Below the pieces are notes generated by a model. The model was not told the DNA's origin and did not search any database. It saw nothing but the letters and a program-made list of their open reading frames with translations. A program made the position numbers and the translations under genes. DNA of 64,000 nucleotides, taken from contig NZ_JANBVS010000005.1 in assembly GCF_024586915.1 (NCBI RefSeq), forward strand, positions 337,129-401,128, in the 5' to 3' direction. This stretch comes from Bradyrhizobium sp. SRS-191. GTDB lineage: Bacteria; Pseudomonadota; Alphaproteobacteria; Rhizobiales; Xanthobacteraceae. This document shows, piece by piece, positions 38,720 to 48,494 of the stretch. Each line of letters begins with the position of its first letter. The stretch's first letter is position 1.

Positions 38720-40198
38720 CTATCGCATCACGAACGGGTTCGGCACATCCTTGCCATAAGACATCCAGACACATTTCGTTTCCAGATATTCCATGATCGC
38801 CTCCTGCCCACTCTCCCGGCCGATGCCGGAGGCCTTGAAGCCGCCGAACGGCGCCATGTAGCTGACGGCGCGATAGGTGTTGGTCCACACCGTGCCGGCG
38901 CGCAGCCGCTTGGCTGCTGTAAACGCGCGGCGCTGATCGTTGGTCCAGACCCCGGCGGCAAGGCCATAGGCCGTGTCGTTGGCGATCGCGAAGGCCTCGT
39001 CGTCCTCCCGGAACTTGATGACCGAGAGCACCGGCCCGAACACCTCCTCCTGCGCGATCCGCATGTCGTTGGTAACATCAGTGAACACCGTCGGCTCGAC
39101 GAACCAGCCCTGGCCGCATTCCGGACGGTTGGCCGGTTTGCCGCCCATCACGCATTCGGCGCCCTCCTCGCGCGCCATCGCGATGCAGGACAGCACGCGC
39201 TGATATTGCGGCTGCGTCGTCACCGGCCCGACCTGGGTGTCCATGTTCATCGGATCGCCCATGCGCGCGGTCTGCGCGAGCGCGACGAACTTCTCCAGGA
39301 ACGCGTCGTGGATGCTCTCGTGCACGAGGAGGCGTGAGCCCGCGATGCAGGTCTGGCCCGTGGCGGCGAAGATGCCGGACACGACGCCCTTCACCGCATT
39401 GTCGAGATCGGCGTCGGGAAACACCAGCTGCGCCGACTTGCCGCCGAGCTCCAAGGTGGTGCGCTTGAAGGTCTGCGCGGCGCTGCGCAACACGTGACGG
39501 CCGGAATTCTCGCCACCGGTGAAGGCGATCTTGTCGACGCCCTTGTGGCTGGTCAGCGGCTCGCCGACATCGGCGCCGAAGCCGGTGACGACGTTCAGCA
39601 CGCCGGGCGGGAAGCCCGCCTCCTCCACCAGCCGCATCAGTTCGAGCGTCGAGGCGGAGGTGAACTCCGACGGCTTGATGACGATGGTGCAGCCGGCCGC
39701 GAGCGCAGGCGCCAGCTTCCAGGTGGCGAGCAGCAGCGGCGAATTCCACGGCGTGATCGCCGCGACCACGCCGACCGGCTCATGGCGCGTGTAGGTGAAC
39801 ATGTCGGGCTTGTCGATCGGCACGACCGCGCCCTCGATCTTGTCGGCGAGCCCGCCGAAGTAATGAAACCATTGCGGGATGTAGCCGACCTGGCCGCGCA
39901 TCTCGGCGTAGAGCTTGCCGTTGTCCTCCACCTCGACGGCCGCGAGTCGGTCGGCGTCGCGCGCGATCAGGTCTCCGAACCGCCGTAGCAACTGACCACG
40001 CTGGGAAGGATGCATATTGGCCCATTCGCCGTGCTCCAGCGCACGGCGCGCCGCAGCCACGGCCGCATCGACGTCACGCGCATCGCATTTGGGGATCAAG
40101 GCCCAGGGCTGGGCAAGATAAGGATCGAAGCTTTCGAAATAGTCGCCGGACGCCGGCTGGCGCCATTGGCCGTCGATGAAACATTGATAGCGCCGCAT
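38720..40198 (-). CDS. NAD(P)-dependent aldehyde dehydrogenase
   Basis: About 492 residues; ATG 40198 (MRRYQCFIDGQW) is preferred, with ATG 40216 also in frame. Motifs are ITPWNSPLLLATWKLAPALAAG, TGGENSGRHV, the catalytic Glu in TLELGGKSAQLVF and catalytic Cys in FAATGQTCIAGSRL. It oxidises the aldehyde made by the alcohol dehydrogenase encoded 31 bases upstream and passes the acid to the CoA-transferase. The specific substrate is not apparent. Confidence 0.92.
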   Translation of the reverse strand: MRRYQCFIDGQWRQPASGDYFESFDPYLAQPWALIPKCDARDVDAAVAAARRALEHGEWANMHPSQRGQLLRRFGDLIARDADRLAAVEVEDNGKLYAEMRGQVGYIPQWFHYFGGLADKIEGAVVPIDKPDMFTYTRHEPVGVVAAITPWNSPLLLATWKLAPALAAGCTIVIKPSEFTSASTLELMRLVEEAGFPPGVLNVVTGFGADVGEPLTSHKGVDKIAFTGGENSGRHVLRSAAQTFKRTTLELGGKSAQLVFPDADLDNAVKGVVSGIFAATGQTCIAGSRLLVHESIHDAFLEKFVALAQTARMGDPMNMDTQVGPVTTQPQYQRVLSCIAMAREEGAECVMGGKPANRPECGQGWFVEPTVFTDVTNDMRIAQEEVFGPVLSVIKFREDDEAFAIANDTAYGLAAGVWTNDQRRAFTAAKRLRAGTVWTNTYRAVSYMAPFGGFKASGIGRESGQEAIMEYLETKCVWMSYGKDVPNPFVMR

Positions 40199-40228
40199 GG
40201 GTCCAATTCTTCTCATGTCAAAAATCTC

Positions 40229-41356
40229 TTACTTGAACTCGACGACCTGGCGGATCGCACTGCCATCGGCAAGGCGATCGAAGCCGGCGTTGATGTCATC
40301 CAGCTTGATGCGATGGGTCAGCAATTTGTCGACCGGGAGACGGCCGCGGTGATAAAGGCCGAGGAAGCGCGGGATGTCGCGCGACGGCACGCCGGAGCCG
40401 AGATAACTGCCCTTGAGAGTCCGCTCCTCCGCGACCAGCGACACCGCCGGCAGCGACAGTACCGCCTTGGGGTTCGGCAGGCCCGCGGTCACCGTGGTGC
40501 CGCCGCGCCGCGTGATGGCGTAGCTCATCTCCAACGCCTTCACGGAGCCCGCGAATTCCAGCGCGGCATCGACGCCGCCCTTGGTCGCTTCCTTGACCTT
40601 CGCAACGAGATCGGGATCGGCGCCATGAAACGTGTGCGTCGCGCCGAGCTCGCGCGCCAGCGCGAGCTTCGGCTCGAACATGTCGATCGCGATCACAGTC
40701 TCCGCACCGATCGCGACCGCGCCCATGACCGCGGCGAGCCCGACGCCGCCGAGGCCGATGATGGCGGCCTTGCCGCCCGGACCGACGTCGCCGCCGTTGA
40801 ACACCGCGCCGGTCCCGGTCAGCACGGCGCAGCCCATCAGCGCCGCGATGTGCAGCGGCACCTCCTTCTGCACCTTCACCAGCGAGCGGCGCGACATCGT
40901 GGCGTATTCGGCGAAGCACGATACACCGCAATGATGATGCACCCTCTCCTCGGCGCGATGCAGCCGGAAGCCGCCGCTGAGCAGATCGCCCTTGCCGTTG
41001 TGCTCGGCGCCCGGCTCGCACAGCGCCGGCCGCCCCTGCGCGCACGGCGCACAATGGCCGCAGCTCGGCACGAACACGCAGACGACGTGATCGCCGCGCA
41101 CGAGATCATCGACGCCGGCGCCGACCTCCTCGACCACGCCCGAGGCTTCGTGCCCCAGCACCATCGGCAACGGGCGCGGACGATCGCCATTGATCACCGA
41201 GAGGTCCGAATGGCACAGGCCGGCGGCGGCGATGCGCACCAGCACCTCGCTGGGACCGGGACCATCGAGCTCGACGTCCTGAATCCGCAGGGGACGCGAG
41301 GCGGCATAGGGTCCGGCGAGGCCCATGTCCTCGAGAACGGCGGCCCTGATCTTCAT
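40229..41356 (-). CDS. Zinc-dependent alcohol dehydrogenase
   Basis: 375 residues of the medium-chain family. The catalytic zinc site is GLCHSDLSVINGDRPRP and LGHEASGVVEEVG (Cys, His-Glu) with a later Cys; the structural zinc loop is CGHCAPCAQGRPALC. The cofactor motif is IIGLGGVGLAAVMGA with Asp in AIDMFEPKL, so NAD is likely. It resembles class III/aryl-type enzymes. In the operon it probably oxidises a primary alcohol, followed by the ALDH. Confidence 0.92.
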   Translation of the reverse strand: MKIRAAVLEDMGLAGPYAASRPLRIQDVELDGPGPSEVLVRIAAAGLCHSDLSVINGDRPRPLPMVLGHEASGVVEEVGAGVDDLVRGDHVVCVFVPSCGHCAPCAQGRPALCEPGAEHNGKGDLLSGGFRLHRAEERVHHHCGVSCFAEYATMSRRSLVKVQKEVPLHIAALMGCAVLTGTGAVFNGGDVGPGGKAAIIGLGGVGLAAVMGAVAIGAETVIAIDMFEPKLALARELGATHTFHGADPDLVAKVKEATKGGVDAALEFAGSVKALEMSYAITRRGGTTVTAGLPNPKAVLSLPAVSLVAEERTLKGSYLGSGVPSRDIPRFLGLYHRGRLPVDKLLTHRIKLDDINAGFDRLADGSAIRQVVEFK

Positions 41357-41390
41357 GACTTCATTTCCCTGAAAGCTACGCTGCGGCCGA

Positions 41391-42890
41391 TCAGTGAACG
41401 GCCGCGTACATGATCTTCTCCTCGGTCGCCTCGTCGGCCGAGAATTCCTCGACGACGCGGCCCTGGCGCGACACCAGGATGCGATCGGCGAGGTTGAGAA
41501 TTTCCGGCAGATAGGACGAGATCACGACCACCGCGAGCCCGGCATCCGCCAGCTCGTTGATGACGTGATGCAGCTCGGCGATGGCGCCGACGTCGACGCC
41601 GCGCGTCGGCTCGTCGAAGATGACGAGCTTCGGCTCCTGCACCAGCGAACGCGCGATCACGACCTTCTGCTGGTTGCCGCCTGACAGCTCGACGACGCGC
41701 GCCGCGTTGCTGATCGCGCGCACGTTGAGCCGCTTGGTCCAGGTCGCCGCCAGCTCCATCATCTCCGCATAGGAGATCACGACGCTCTTGTTGAGATCGG
41801 CAGCGAGGAGGTTGAGATAGATGTTCTCGGCGATCGACTTGGTCTCGAAGAAACCCTCGATCTTGCGGTCCTCGGTGACGTAGACGATGCCGTCCTGCAC
41901 CGCCTGGCGCGGCACGCGGTAGCGCACCGAGCGGCCGTCCAGCTTGACCTCGCCGCCATGGAAGAAGTCGCGCTTGACCACGCCGGAGATGATCTTGGCG
42001 GTCTCGGTCCTGCCCGAGCCGATCAGCCCGAAGATGCCGGTGATCTGCCCGGCATAGACCGAGAACGAGTTGTTGCGGACCATGCGGCCTATCGACAGGT
42101 TCTGCACGCTGAGCATCTTGCGGCCGTAGGGCCGCGTGGCATGCTCGTCGCCCGCCTTGCCATACAGCTCGTCCGACAGTGTGCGGCCGACCATGGCGGT
42201 GATGATCTTGTCGCGGTCGAAATTCTTCGCGTCGTCCGTCACGACATGCTGTCCGTCGCGCATGATGGTGATGCGATCGGAGATCGACAGCGCCTCTTCC
42301 AGCGCGTGCGAGATGAAGATGATCGAGACGCCGTCGCGCTTCAGCCGCTTCACCAGCGCGAAGAAATGGTGCTTCTCCTCGGGCGTCAGGGTCGCCGTCG
42401 GCTCGTCGAAGATGATGACGCGGGCCTTGTGATGCACGGCGCGCGCGATTTCGACCATCTGCTTCTGCGCCGCGCCGAGCTGCGACACATACATCGTCGG
42501 ATCGACGCCGAAATTGAGCGACTGCAGGAACTGCTGGGCGGCGATGTAGATGCCGCGCAGCCGGTTCAGGAACTTCTCGTTGCCGAGATAGATGTTCTGC
42601 GCCACCGTCAGCGACGGCACCAGGCTGGTCTCCTGGAACACCATCGCGATGCCGTTGCGCAGCGCCTCCGCGGGCGTCTTGAACGAGACCTTTGCGCCGT
42701 TCACCAGAAGCTCGCCGCTGGTGACCTCATAGACGCCGGCCATGATCTTGGTCAGCGTCGACTTGCCGGCGCCGTTCTCGCCGAGCAGCGCATGGACCTC
42801 ACCGGGGCGGAGATCGAAGGAGATGTTGCGCAGCGCCGGAATGCCGTGGAATTCCTTGGTGACGTTCTTGAGCTCGACGACCGGCTGCAT
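41391..42890 (-). CDS. Ribose-type ABC transporter ATP-binding protein
   Basis: 499 residues from ATG 42890, overlapping the upstream stop (TGATG). Two ATPase domains: first with [18 protein letters not shown] (Walker A), [29 protein letters not shown] (Walker B); second with the degenerate [13 protein letters not shown], then [18 protein letters not shown] and [14 protein letters not shown]. Complete RbsA-like protein serving the two permeases in this operon. Confidence 0.92.
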   Translation of the reverse strand: MQPVVELKNVTKEFHGIPALRNISFDLRPGEVHALLGENGAGKSTLTKIMAGVYEVTSGELLVNGAKVSFKTPAEALRNGIAMVFQETSLVPSLTVAQNIYLGNEKFLNRLRGIYIAAQQFLQSLNFGVDPTMYVSQLGAAQKQMVEIARAVHHKARVIIFDEPTATLTPEEKHHFFALVKRLKRDGVSIIFISHALEEALSISDRITIMRDGQHVVTDDAKNFDRDKIITAMVGRTLSDELYGKAGDEHATRPYGRKMLSVQNLSIGRMVRNNSFSVYAGQITGIFGLIGSGRTETAKIISGVVKRDFFHGGEVKLDGRSVRYRVPRQAVQDGIVYVTEDRKIEGFFETKSIAENIYLNLLAADLNKSVVISYAEMMELAATWTKRLNVRAISNAARVVELSGGNQQKVVIARSLVQEPKLVIFDEPTRGVDVGAIAELHHVINELADAGLAVVVISSYLPEILNLADRILVSRQGRVVEEFSADEATEEKIMYAAVH

Positions 42891-43987
42891 CACTTCACCT
42901 CCCCGACCGCACGACCGATCGCGACGATCTCGTCGCCGCCCTTGGCGCTCAGCCACAGCCGTCCATCGACATCGATCGCAGACGTGATGCCGTGGCGCCT
43001 GCCGCCGGCCCGGCTGTGCAGGCTCTGCAGCGGAACGAAATCGGCGTCGAGCTCGATGACGAGGCCATATGACAAGGTCGGCGCCCACGGCTTGAGGATG
43101 CCCATCTGCTTCAGCGCGCCGCCCTGCATCGGCTCATGGAACGAGACGCCGCTGCGTAGCGCCGGCGCGATCCAATAAGCCGGCGGCACCTGCGCCAGCA
43201 TGGCGCGGCGATAATCATCCTCGCGCAACACGAACTCGATCAGCGGGCTGCGCGGCGCGAACACCGTGAGCCAATAGCCGCCGCGCGCGGACGGCGTGAT
43301 GCGGCCGGGATAGCCGGGAAGATCGTCGACGACGACGGCGAGCTCACGACCGTCGGGCGCGCGGCGCACCAGCCTGACGTCCCAGGCCTCGCTCACGATC
43401 AGCGACTGATCGGCCGCGACCACGACGCCGTTGGGATAGCCGAGCCCTGCGGCAAGCCGCTTGGCCTCGCGCTTGACGAGAGCGAGCTTCCACACTTCGC
43501 CGGCGCGGCGATGCTCCATCAGGTCGCGCTGCCACGCCTCCAGGCCGGTCTCGACCGAGCCGACGCAGACGACGAGGCTCGCCTCGTCGACGAACGTCAT
43601 CGCGGTGATGCACGCGGTCGGCCAGCCGCTGCGGCGGCCGGCATTGGTAACGGAACCATCGCGCGCCAGGATCGAGATGCCCTTGCCCTCGCAGGCCACG
43701 GCGATCTGGCCGCGCGGCGACACCGCAAGGGCCGAGATCACGCCATCAAGCGTCGCCACCGCCTCGGGCTCAGCGCCGTCAGCAAGGCGAAACAGCCTGA
43801 CACCGCTCGACCAGAACACCGCGCCATCGCACACGACCAGATTGTCCGGCGCATCGCTCGCGATCCCGCGCGGCGCATCCTCGAGACGATTGTTCGGCTT
43901 CAGCGCGCCGTCCAGCGGCGGCACCGTGACCGCGGCACGGCCGCGTCCGAGGAAACGTTCGAGCCAGCTTCCAACCAACGCGCTCAT
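42890..43987 (-). CDS. SMP-30/strictosidine-synthase-like beta-propeller protein
   Basis: 365 residues from ATG 43987, which overlaps the upstream stop (ATGA). Six-bladed propeller features: ASDAPDNLVVCDGAVFWSSG, MTFVDEASLVVCVGSVETG, GLGYPNGVVVAADQSLIVSEAWDVRLVRR and VDDLPGYPGRITPSARGGYWLTVFAP, the PGYP-xx-I signature also present in the propeller of the neighbouring fusion. Members hydrolyse lactones or are related non-catalytic proteins. No signal peptide, so cytoplasmic. Probably a paralogue of the fused propeller domain upstream. Confidence 0.82.
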   Translation of the reverse strand: MSALVGSWLERFLGRGRAAVTVPPLDGALKPNNRLEDAPRGIASDAPDNLVVCDGAVFWSSGVRLFRLADGAEPEAVATLDGVISALAVSPRGQIAVACEGKGISILARDGSVTNAGRRSGWPTACITAMTFVDEASLVVCVGSVETGLEAWQRDLMEHRRAGEVWKLALVKREAKRLAAGLGYPNGVVVAADQSLIVSEAWDVRLVRRAPDGRELAVVVDDLPGYPGRITPSARGGYWLTVFAPRSPLIEFVLREDDYRRAMLAQVPPAYWIAPALRSGVSFHEPMQGGALKQMGILKPWAPTLSYGLVIELDADFVPLQSLHSRAGGRRHGITSAIDVDGRLWLSAKGGDEIVAIGRAVGEVK

Positions 43988-46107
43988 GCCCGCTGCCCCC
44001 AATAGCTCCGCGTACTGCTCCAGTTCGGATCAGCGCGATCGAGCTTGATACGGCCGATCCGGTTGTTGGTGATGCCGCCGAGATAGAGGTATCCGCGGTG
44101 CTCGCGCATCGAGGTGATCATCGGATGGTTCTTGGCGCCCTGATCCCACAGCGACTCCAGCACCTCGCCCTTGTCATTGAAACGGATCACGCAGCCGATG
44201 TTGAGGTTGGGATACAGCCACTGGTCCGGCGCGATGCGGCGCGCCATCCGGCGGCGGAATCCGGGCATGCGCAGCGCGAGGTCGAGCGCGGGCGAGCGCA
44301 TGCCCATGATCGCACACCAATAGGAGCCGTCGGAGGCGCGGTTGATGTTGTCGGGATAGCCGGGCAGCGAATCGAGCACGCGCTCGACCTGCCCCGCCTT
44401 CGGCCCCGAGATCCACAGACGGCTGACCCGGCAGGCCCAGCTCTCGGCGAACAGCATGGACTGGCCGTCATGGGCCAGGCAGACGCCGTTCGGGAAGATC
44501 AGGTTGCGCAGCGCCGTATGCGTCTTGCCGCTGTTCGGGTCGTGGCAGATGATGCGGCCGTTGCCGCGGCTCTCCAAGGCATCGACCGGCCAGTCGTGCA
44601 TCTCGTAGCGGATCGTGGCCTCGCTGAAATAGATTCGGCCGTCCGGCGCGATGTCCAAATCGTCGGCGAGCCGCAGCCGGGAATCGTCGACCACCGAGAA
44701 GGTCGAGCGGTTGGTCTCGTCGGTGACCTTGCTGACATTGCGCGCGCGATCGATCTTGTAGAGGCCCATGCCGCCGACACAGACGTGAAGGTCTCCTGCC
44801 CGGTCGAAGGCCATGCCGAGCGGCGAGCCGCCGATATGGGCGTAGACTTCCCAGGTCTTGTAGTCCGGCGGCGCGAAGCGGACGATGTCGCCGTGACGGG
44901 TGCCGCAATACAGGTAGTCCTCGTCGTCGAGGATGACGTCCTCGGGCGATTCGACCTCGCCGAGGCCGATGATCTCGACGGCGCCGAGCCGGTCGTTGAG
45001 CGCAAACGCCCCGCCGGTCTCAGCCGAGGTCGAACGTGGCGCAGGCAGCTCGACATAGGTCGGCGACACGTAGACCTTGGACAGCAGCTTGTCGCGGTTC
45101 TTGAGCCAGCGCACGTCGATGAACACGGCGAGCAGCAAGGTCAGGCCAAGCACCATCGGCCCGGAGCCGCTGTTCAGGCCGATGCGCAGCACGCCGTTGG
45201 TCATGACCAGGACGATGACTGCGCCGATCAACGCTTTCGCCACCGAGCCACGGCCGCCACCGAGACTGTTGCCGCCGAGCACGGCCGCGGTCAGCGCCGA
45301 GATCTCCAGGCCCATGCCTGTGTCGGTTCCGGCGCCGCTGAGCCGCGCCGCATAGAGCACGCCCGCAAGTCCGCACAGCATGCCGGAGATCGTATAGGCG
45401 GCGCAGACCATGCCGCGGACGGAGAGGCCGATATTGTGCGCCGAGCGGCGCGAGCCGCCGATCGCCATCATGCGCCAGCCCGGACGGCTGCGCGTCAGCA
45501 GCACATGGCCGATCAGCGCCACGACGACGAGGATGATGAAGCTCGACGGCACCTCGGCGACGCCGCCGAGCCCGATCACGTCCCAGACATCGGACTGGTA
45601 GAAGCTGACCGACATCGCCTGCGCGTATTTCAGCAGCAGCATGTCGACGATGGCGCGCACGATGATCAGGGTCACCAACGTGGTGAGGAAGGCGCGCAGC
45701 CGGAGGAAGCCGATCAGATAGCCGTTGAGCAGCCCAACGCCGCCGCAGACCAGCACCACCGCGGGGATCGCGAGCCCGACCGGCCAGCCGCTGAGGTTGA
45801 GCAGCGCAAGGGTCAAGAAATTGCCGAGCGCGAAATTGGAGCCGACGCTGAGGTCGATGCCGCCGACGATGATGACGATCATCATCGCCATGCAGACCAG
45901 GCCGAACTCACCTAACTCACGGGCGCTGATGGCGAGGTTGGCGCCGGTGAAGAAGTTCGGGATCAGCGAGCCGAAGACAGCGATCACGCACAGCAGCACC
46001 AAAAACGGGATCGCGTTGTCGATCCACTTCTTCGAGAGCAGCTCGCCGATGACGTGGTCCGGGATGAAGCGATATCTCAGCTTCGTAAAAGTACTGGTCG
46101 ACGCCAA
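43984..46107 (-). CDS. ABC permease fused to SMP-30-like beta-propeller domain
   Basis: About 707 residues from TTG 46107 (AGAGG six bases upstream). Upstream in-frame codons exist but lie within the intercistronic hairpin. Residues 1-340 are a complete RbsC-like permease: IVGGIDLSVGSNFALGNFL, LRLRAFLTTLVTLIIVRA, TAAVLGGNSLGGGRGSVAKA. Residues 370-707 form a six-bladed propeller (EVESPEDVILDDEDYLYCGTRHGDIVRF, RLADDLDIAPDGRIYFSEA, LIFPNGVCLAHDGQSMLFAES, LPGYPDNINRASDGSYW). The join is a charged linker after KNRDKLLSKVYVSP. The arrangement suggests a lactonase held at the cytoplasmic face of the channel. Confidence 0.85.
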   Translation of the reverse strand: MASTSTFTKLRYRFIPDHVIGELLSKKWIDNAIPFLVLLCVIAVFGSLIPNFFTGANLAISARELGEFGLVCMAMMIVIIVGGIDLSVGSNFALGNFLTLALLNLSGWPVGLAIPAVVLVCGGVGLLNGYLIGFLRLRAFLTTLVTLIIVRAIVDMLLLKYAQAMSVSFYQSDVWDVIGLGGVAEVPSSFIILVVVALIGHVLLTRSRPGWRMMAIGGSRRSAHNIGLSVRGMVCAAYTISGMLCGLAGVLYAARLSGAGTDTGMGLEISALTAAVLGGNSLGGGRGSVAKALIGAVIVLVMTNGVLRIGLNSGSGPMVLGLTLLLAVFIDVRWLKNRDKLLSKVYVSPTYVELPAPRSTSAETGGAFALNDRLGAVEIIGLGEVESPEDVILDDEDYLYCGTRHGDIVRFAPPDYKTWEVYAHIGGSPLGMAFDRAGDLHVCVGGMGLYKIDRARNVSKVTDETNRSTFSVVDDSRLRLADDLDIAPDGRIYFSEATIRYEMHDWPVDALESRGNGRIICHDPNSGKTHTALRNLIFPNGVCLAHDGQSMLFAESWACRVSRLWISGPKAGQVERVLDSLPGYPDNINRASDGSYWCAIMGMRSPALDLALRMPGFRRRMARRIAPDQWLYPNLNIGCVIRFNDKGEVLESLWDQGAKNHPMITSMREHRGYLYLGGITNNRIGRIKLDRADPNWSSTRSYWGQRA

Positions 46108-46135
46108 AGGAGCCTCTGCACGCAGTCGCTTGAAA

Positions 46136-46180
46136 TCAAAATCAAAGAGAGCGCGTGGCCGCCGCACCCGGCGGCCACGC
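46136..46180 (-). terminator. Intercistronic hairpin (attenuator) after the binding-protein gene
   Basis: Perfect 11-bp stem GCGTGGCCGCC/GGCGGCCACGC (46153-46163 with 46170-46180), 6-base loop, then GCTCTCTTTGATTTT on the minus strand. Probably partial termination, giving more binding protein than permease. Confidence 0.6.
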
Positions 46181-46194
46181 AAGGGTGATGCGGA

Positions 46195-47220
46195 TCAGCG
46201 CAGCAGCTTGGCGTACTGCTCGGGATCCCAGCAGGTGCCGGCCTTGACGTCGGCCTTGGTCATAACGCGGGTCGGCGAATACAGCTGGAACTTCACCGTG
46301 CCCGCTTTCTGCTTGCCCTGCAGCACCGCGCTGATCGCGGTGAAGGCGTCGCGGCCCATGCCCGGCGCGTCATAGTTGATCGCAGCCGAGAAGGTGCCGT
46401 CGGCGAGACGGTCACACATGCTCTGCGCGCCGCCGCCCGAGGTCACGAAATAGACCTGGTCCTGCTTGCCGGCCTGCTTGATCGCAGCACCCGTGCCGAC
46501 GCCCTGGCCATCCCAGACGTCGATCACGCCGCAGAGATCGGAGTTCTGCTGCAACACCGTCTCGGTGATGGCGCGCGCCTTGGACGCATCCCAGTCGGCC
46601 GCCTGGCTGGAGACCACCTTGATCTCCGGATTGGCATCGAACACCTTCTTGATGCCCTGCACCTGATAGTAGCTGACGCCGCCCGTGAGCACGCCCTGCA
46701 CGATCGACACCTTGTGCGAGGTCTCGGTGCCCTTGCCGCACTTCGCGACCACCATCTTGGCGGCCTGCTCGCCCATGGCGATGAAGTCGGGGCCGACGAA
46801 GGCGTCGGTCTGCACCGCGCCCTGCATGTTCATCTGGATGACGACGATGCCGGCCGCGTTGGCCTGCTTGAGCAGCCGCGCCAGCGACTGCAGGTCCGGG
46901 TTCTGCGTCACGATCACGTCGGGCTTCTCGGCGATCAGCGACGTCAGGCCCTGCGCCATCGCGCCGGTGTTCCAGTTCGGGTCCTGCGACTTGAACTTCA
47001 TGCCGTAGCGCTCGGCCTCGGTCTTGACGACGCCGCCCCAGGCCTGGGCGAGGTCGAAACCGATCGAGATCGGCAGATAGACGATCGACTTGCCCTTGAG
47101 CGCGTCGAGCGCCGGCTGGCGGTAGGGATCGTTCATGTCGTCGGCACGAGCGCCGACGGCGGCCGCGGCAATGCCGACGAAAGCGGTGGCCGCAAGGGCC
47201 AGGCGGTGCATGGTATTCAA
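46195..47220 (-). CDS. Sugar-type ABC transporter substrate-binding protein
   Basis: 341 residues from TTG 47220 (GGAGGA seven bases upstream; the ATG at 47211 is too far). Signal peptide ends at GARA. Ribose-class periplasmic binding protein: IVYLPISIGFDLAQAWGGVVKTEAERYG, KPDVIVTQNPDLQSLARLL, GIVVIQMNMQGAVQTDAFVGPD, SDLCGVIDVWDGQGVGT. The ligand is unknown; the operon's propellers and dehydrogenases hint at a lactone- or alcohol-bearing compound. Confidence 0.88.
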   Translation of the reverse strand: MNTMHRLALAATAFVGIAAAAVGARADDMNDPYRQPALDALKGKSIVYLPISIGFDLAQAWGGVVKTEAERYGMKFKSQDPNWNTGAMAQGLTSLIAEKPDVIVTQNPDLQSLARLLKQANAAGIVVIQMNMQGAVQTDAFVGPDFIAMGEQAAKMVVAKCGKGTETSHKVSIVQGVLTGGVSYYQVQGIKKVFDANPEIKVVSSQAADWDASKARAITETVLQQNSDLCGVIDVWDGQGVGTGAAIKQAGKQDQVYFVTSGGGAQSMCDRLADGTFSAAINYDAPGMGRDAFTAISAVLQGKQKAGTVKFQLYSPTRVMTKADVKAGTCWDPEQYAKLLR

Positions 47221-47266
47221 GATGGTCTCCTCCGATTTTGTTGATTGAGGCGTATTGACCTGGGCT

Positions 47267-48247
47267 TCAGATATCGCCCTGTTGTCCCGTCTGCTCGTCG
47301 CGGGGATTGACGATGCTGTCGACGACGATGGCGAGCAGCAGGATCAGGCTCTTGACGACGTTCTGGATCGTGTACTGCACGTCCATGATCGTCATGCCGT
47401 TCATCAGCACACCGATGAGAAGCGCACCGACGATGACGTTGCGGACGTTGCCGCGGCCGCCGGACAGTCCGACGCCGCCGAGCACGACCACGAGAATGAC
47501 GTCGTAGATCATGTTGGAATTGACGACGCGGGTGTTCATCGCCTCCGCCGAGGTGGCGGTCACGAGGCCCGCAACGAAGGCGATGCCGCCGGCGATGACG
47601 TATTGCGCAACGAGAATGGGACGCACGGGAACACCGCCGATGCGCGCGCTCGCGAGATTGTCACCGATCGCATAGATGAAGCGTCCGGGCTTGGTGTAGC
47701 GCAGGAACAGATAGGCGATCAGCGCGACCACAGCGGCCACCACGATCGGCATGGGAATGCCAAACAGCGCGCCCTGCCCCAGGCTCGCGACCGCGCCGAT
47801 ATTCGGCGGCAGATAGACGACGTCGGTGCCGGTGATCAGATGGGCGCGGCCGAAGCCATAGACGAAGGTGGCCATCGCCAAGGTCGCGAACAGCGACGGG
47901 ATCTCGGCATAGGCGATCAGGATGCCGGTGACGAGGCTCATGCCGAGCGCGAACAGGAAGCCTGTGCCCATTGCGCTCGCCATCGACATGCCGCTCGCCG
48001 CGAGCTGCAGGCTCCACGCCACCGAGATCGCCATCGTCGCCACCAGCGACAGATCGATGCCGCGACCGAGCACGACGATGAGCATGCCGAGCCCGAGAAT
48101 GCCGAGCACGGCAACGCTACGGACTAATGACAGCAGATTGCTGGGCGCCAGGAATTTCGGCAACGTCAGCGCGAAGACGATCAGCAGCAGCACCGTGAGC
48201 GTGAAGACGATGCGCTCCTGGTTGAAGTAATGAGACCACGCGCGCAT
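47267..48247 (-). CDS. Ribose-type ABC transporter permease (stand-alone)
   Basis: 326 residues, eight or more membrane segments. Signatures: VVLGRGIDLSLVATMAISVAW, YAEIPSLFATLAMATFVYG and VVLGGVGLSGGRGNVRNVIVGALL. It is the first gene of the operon, 46 bases before the binding protein. With the fused permease it would make a heterodimeric channel, unusual for ribose-type importers, which mostly use one permease gene. Confidence 0.88.
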   Translation of the reverse strand: MRAWSHYFNQERIVFTLTVLLLIVFALTLPKFLAPSNLLSLVRSVAVLGILGLGMLIVVLGRGIDLSLVATMAISVAWSLQLAASGMSMASAMGTGFLFALGMSLVTGILIAYAEIPSLFATLAMATFVYGFGRAHLITGTDVVYLPPNIGAVASLGQGALFGIPMPIVVAAVVALIAYLFLRYTKPGRFIYAIGDNLASARIGGVPVRPILVAQYVIAGGIAFVAGLVTATSAEAMNTRVVNSNMIYDVILVVVLGGVGLSGGRGNVRNVIVGALLIGVLMNGMTIMDVQYTIQNVVKSLILLLAIVVDSIVNPRDEQTGQQGDI

Positions 48248-48494
48248 CCGCTGCCTTAAGCCCTTGTCGCTTCACCCCGGCTCGATCGCGGCGGCAGATC
48301 TGATCTGCGCGCCTTCTGTCCGGCACGTCGGAGCTGGAGGTCCGCATGCCGCGTTCGAGCGTATTTTGGAGCCTGAAGCTAGGTGAGGGCCTGCCGTGAG
48401 CGGAAATACGGATTTGAGCTAGCGGCTATATCATCCGGTTATCAGCAGGTTGCGACGCAAGTGCGAGATGACGCGAGCTCACGGCTCGAAGGGT

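Noticed and set aside
46153..46182. Upstream in-frame TTG/GTG starts of the permease-propeller fusion
   Set aside because: They fall within the 11-bp hairpin stem and lack a ribosome site; TTG 46107 has AGAGG at good spacing.
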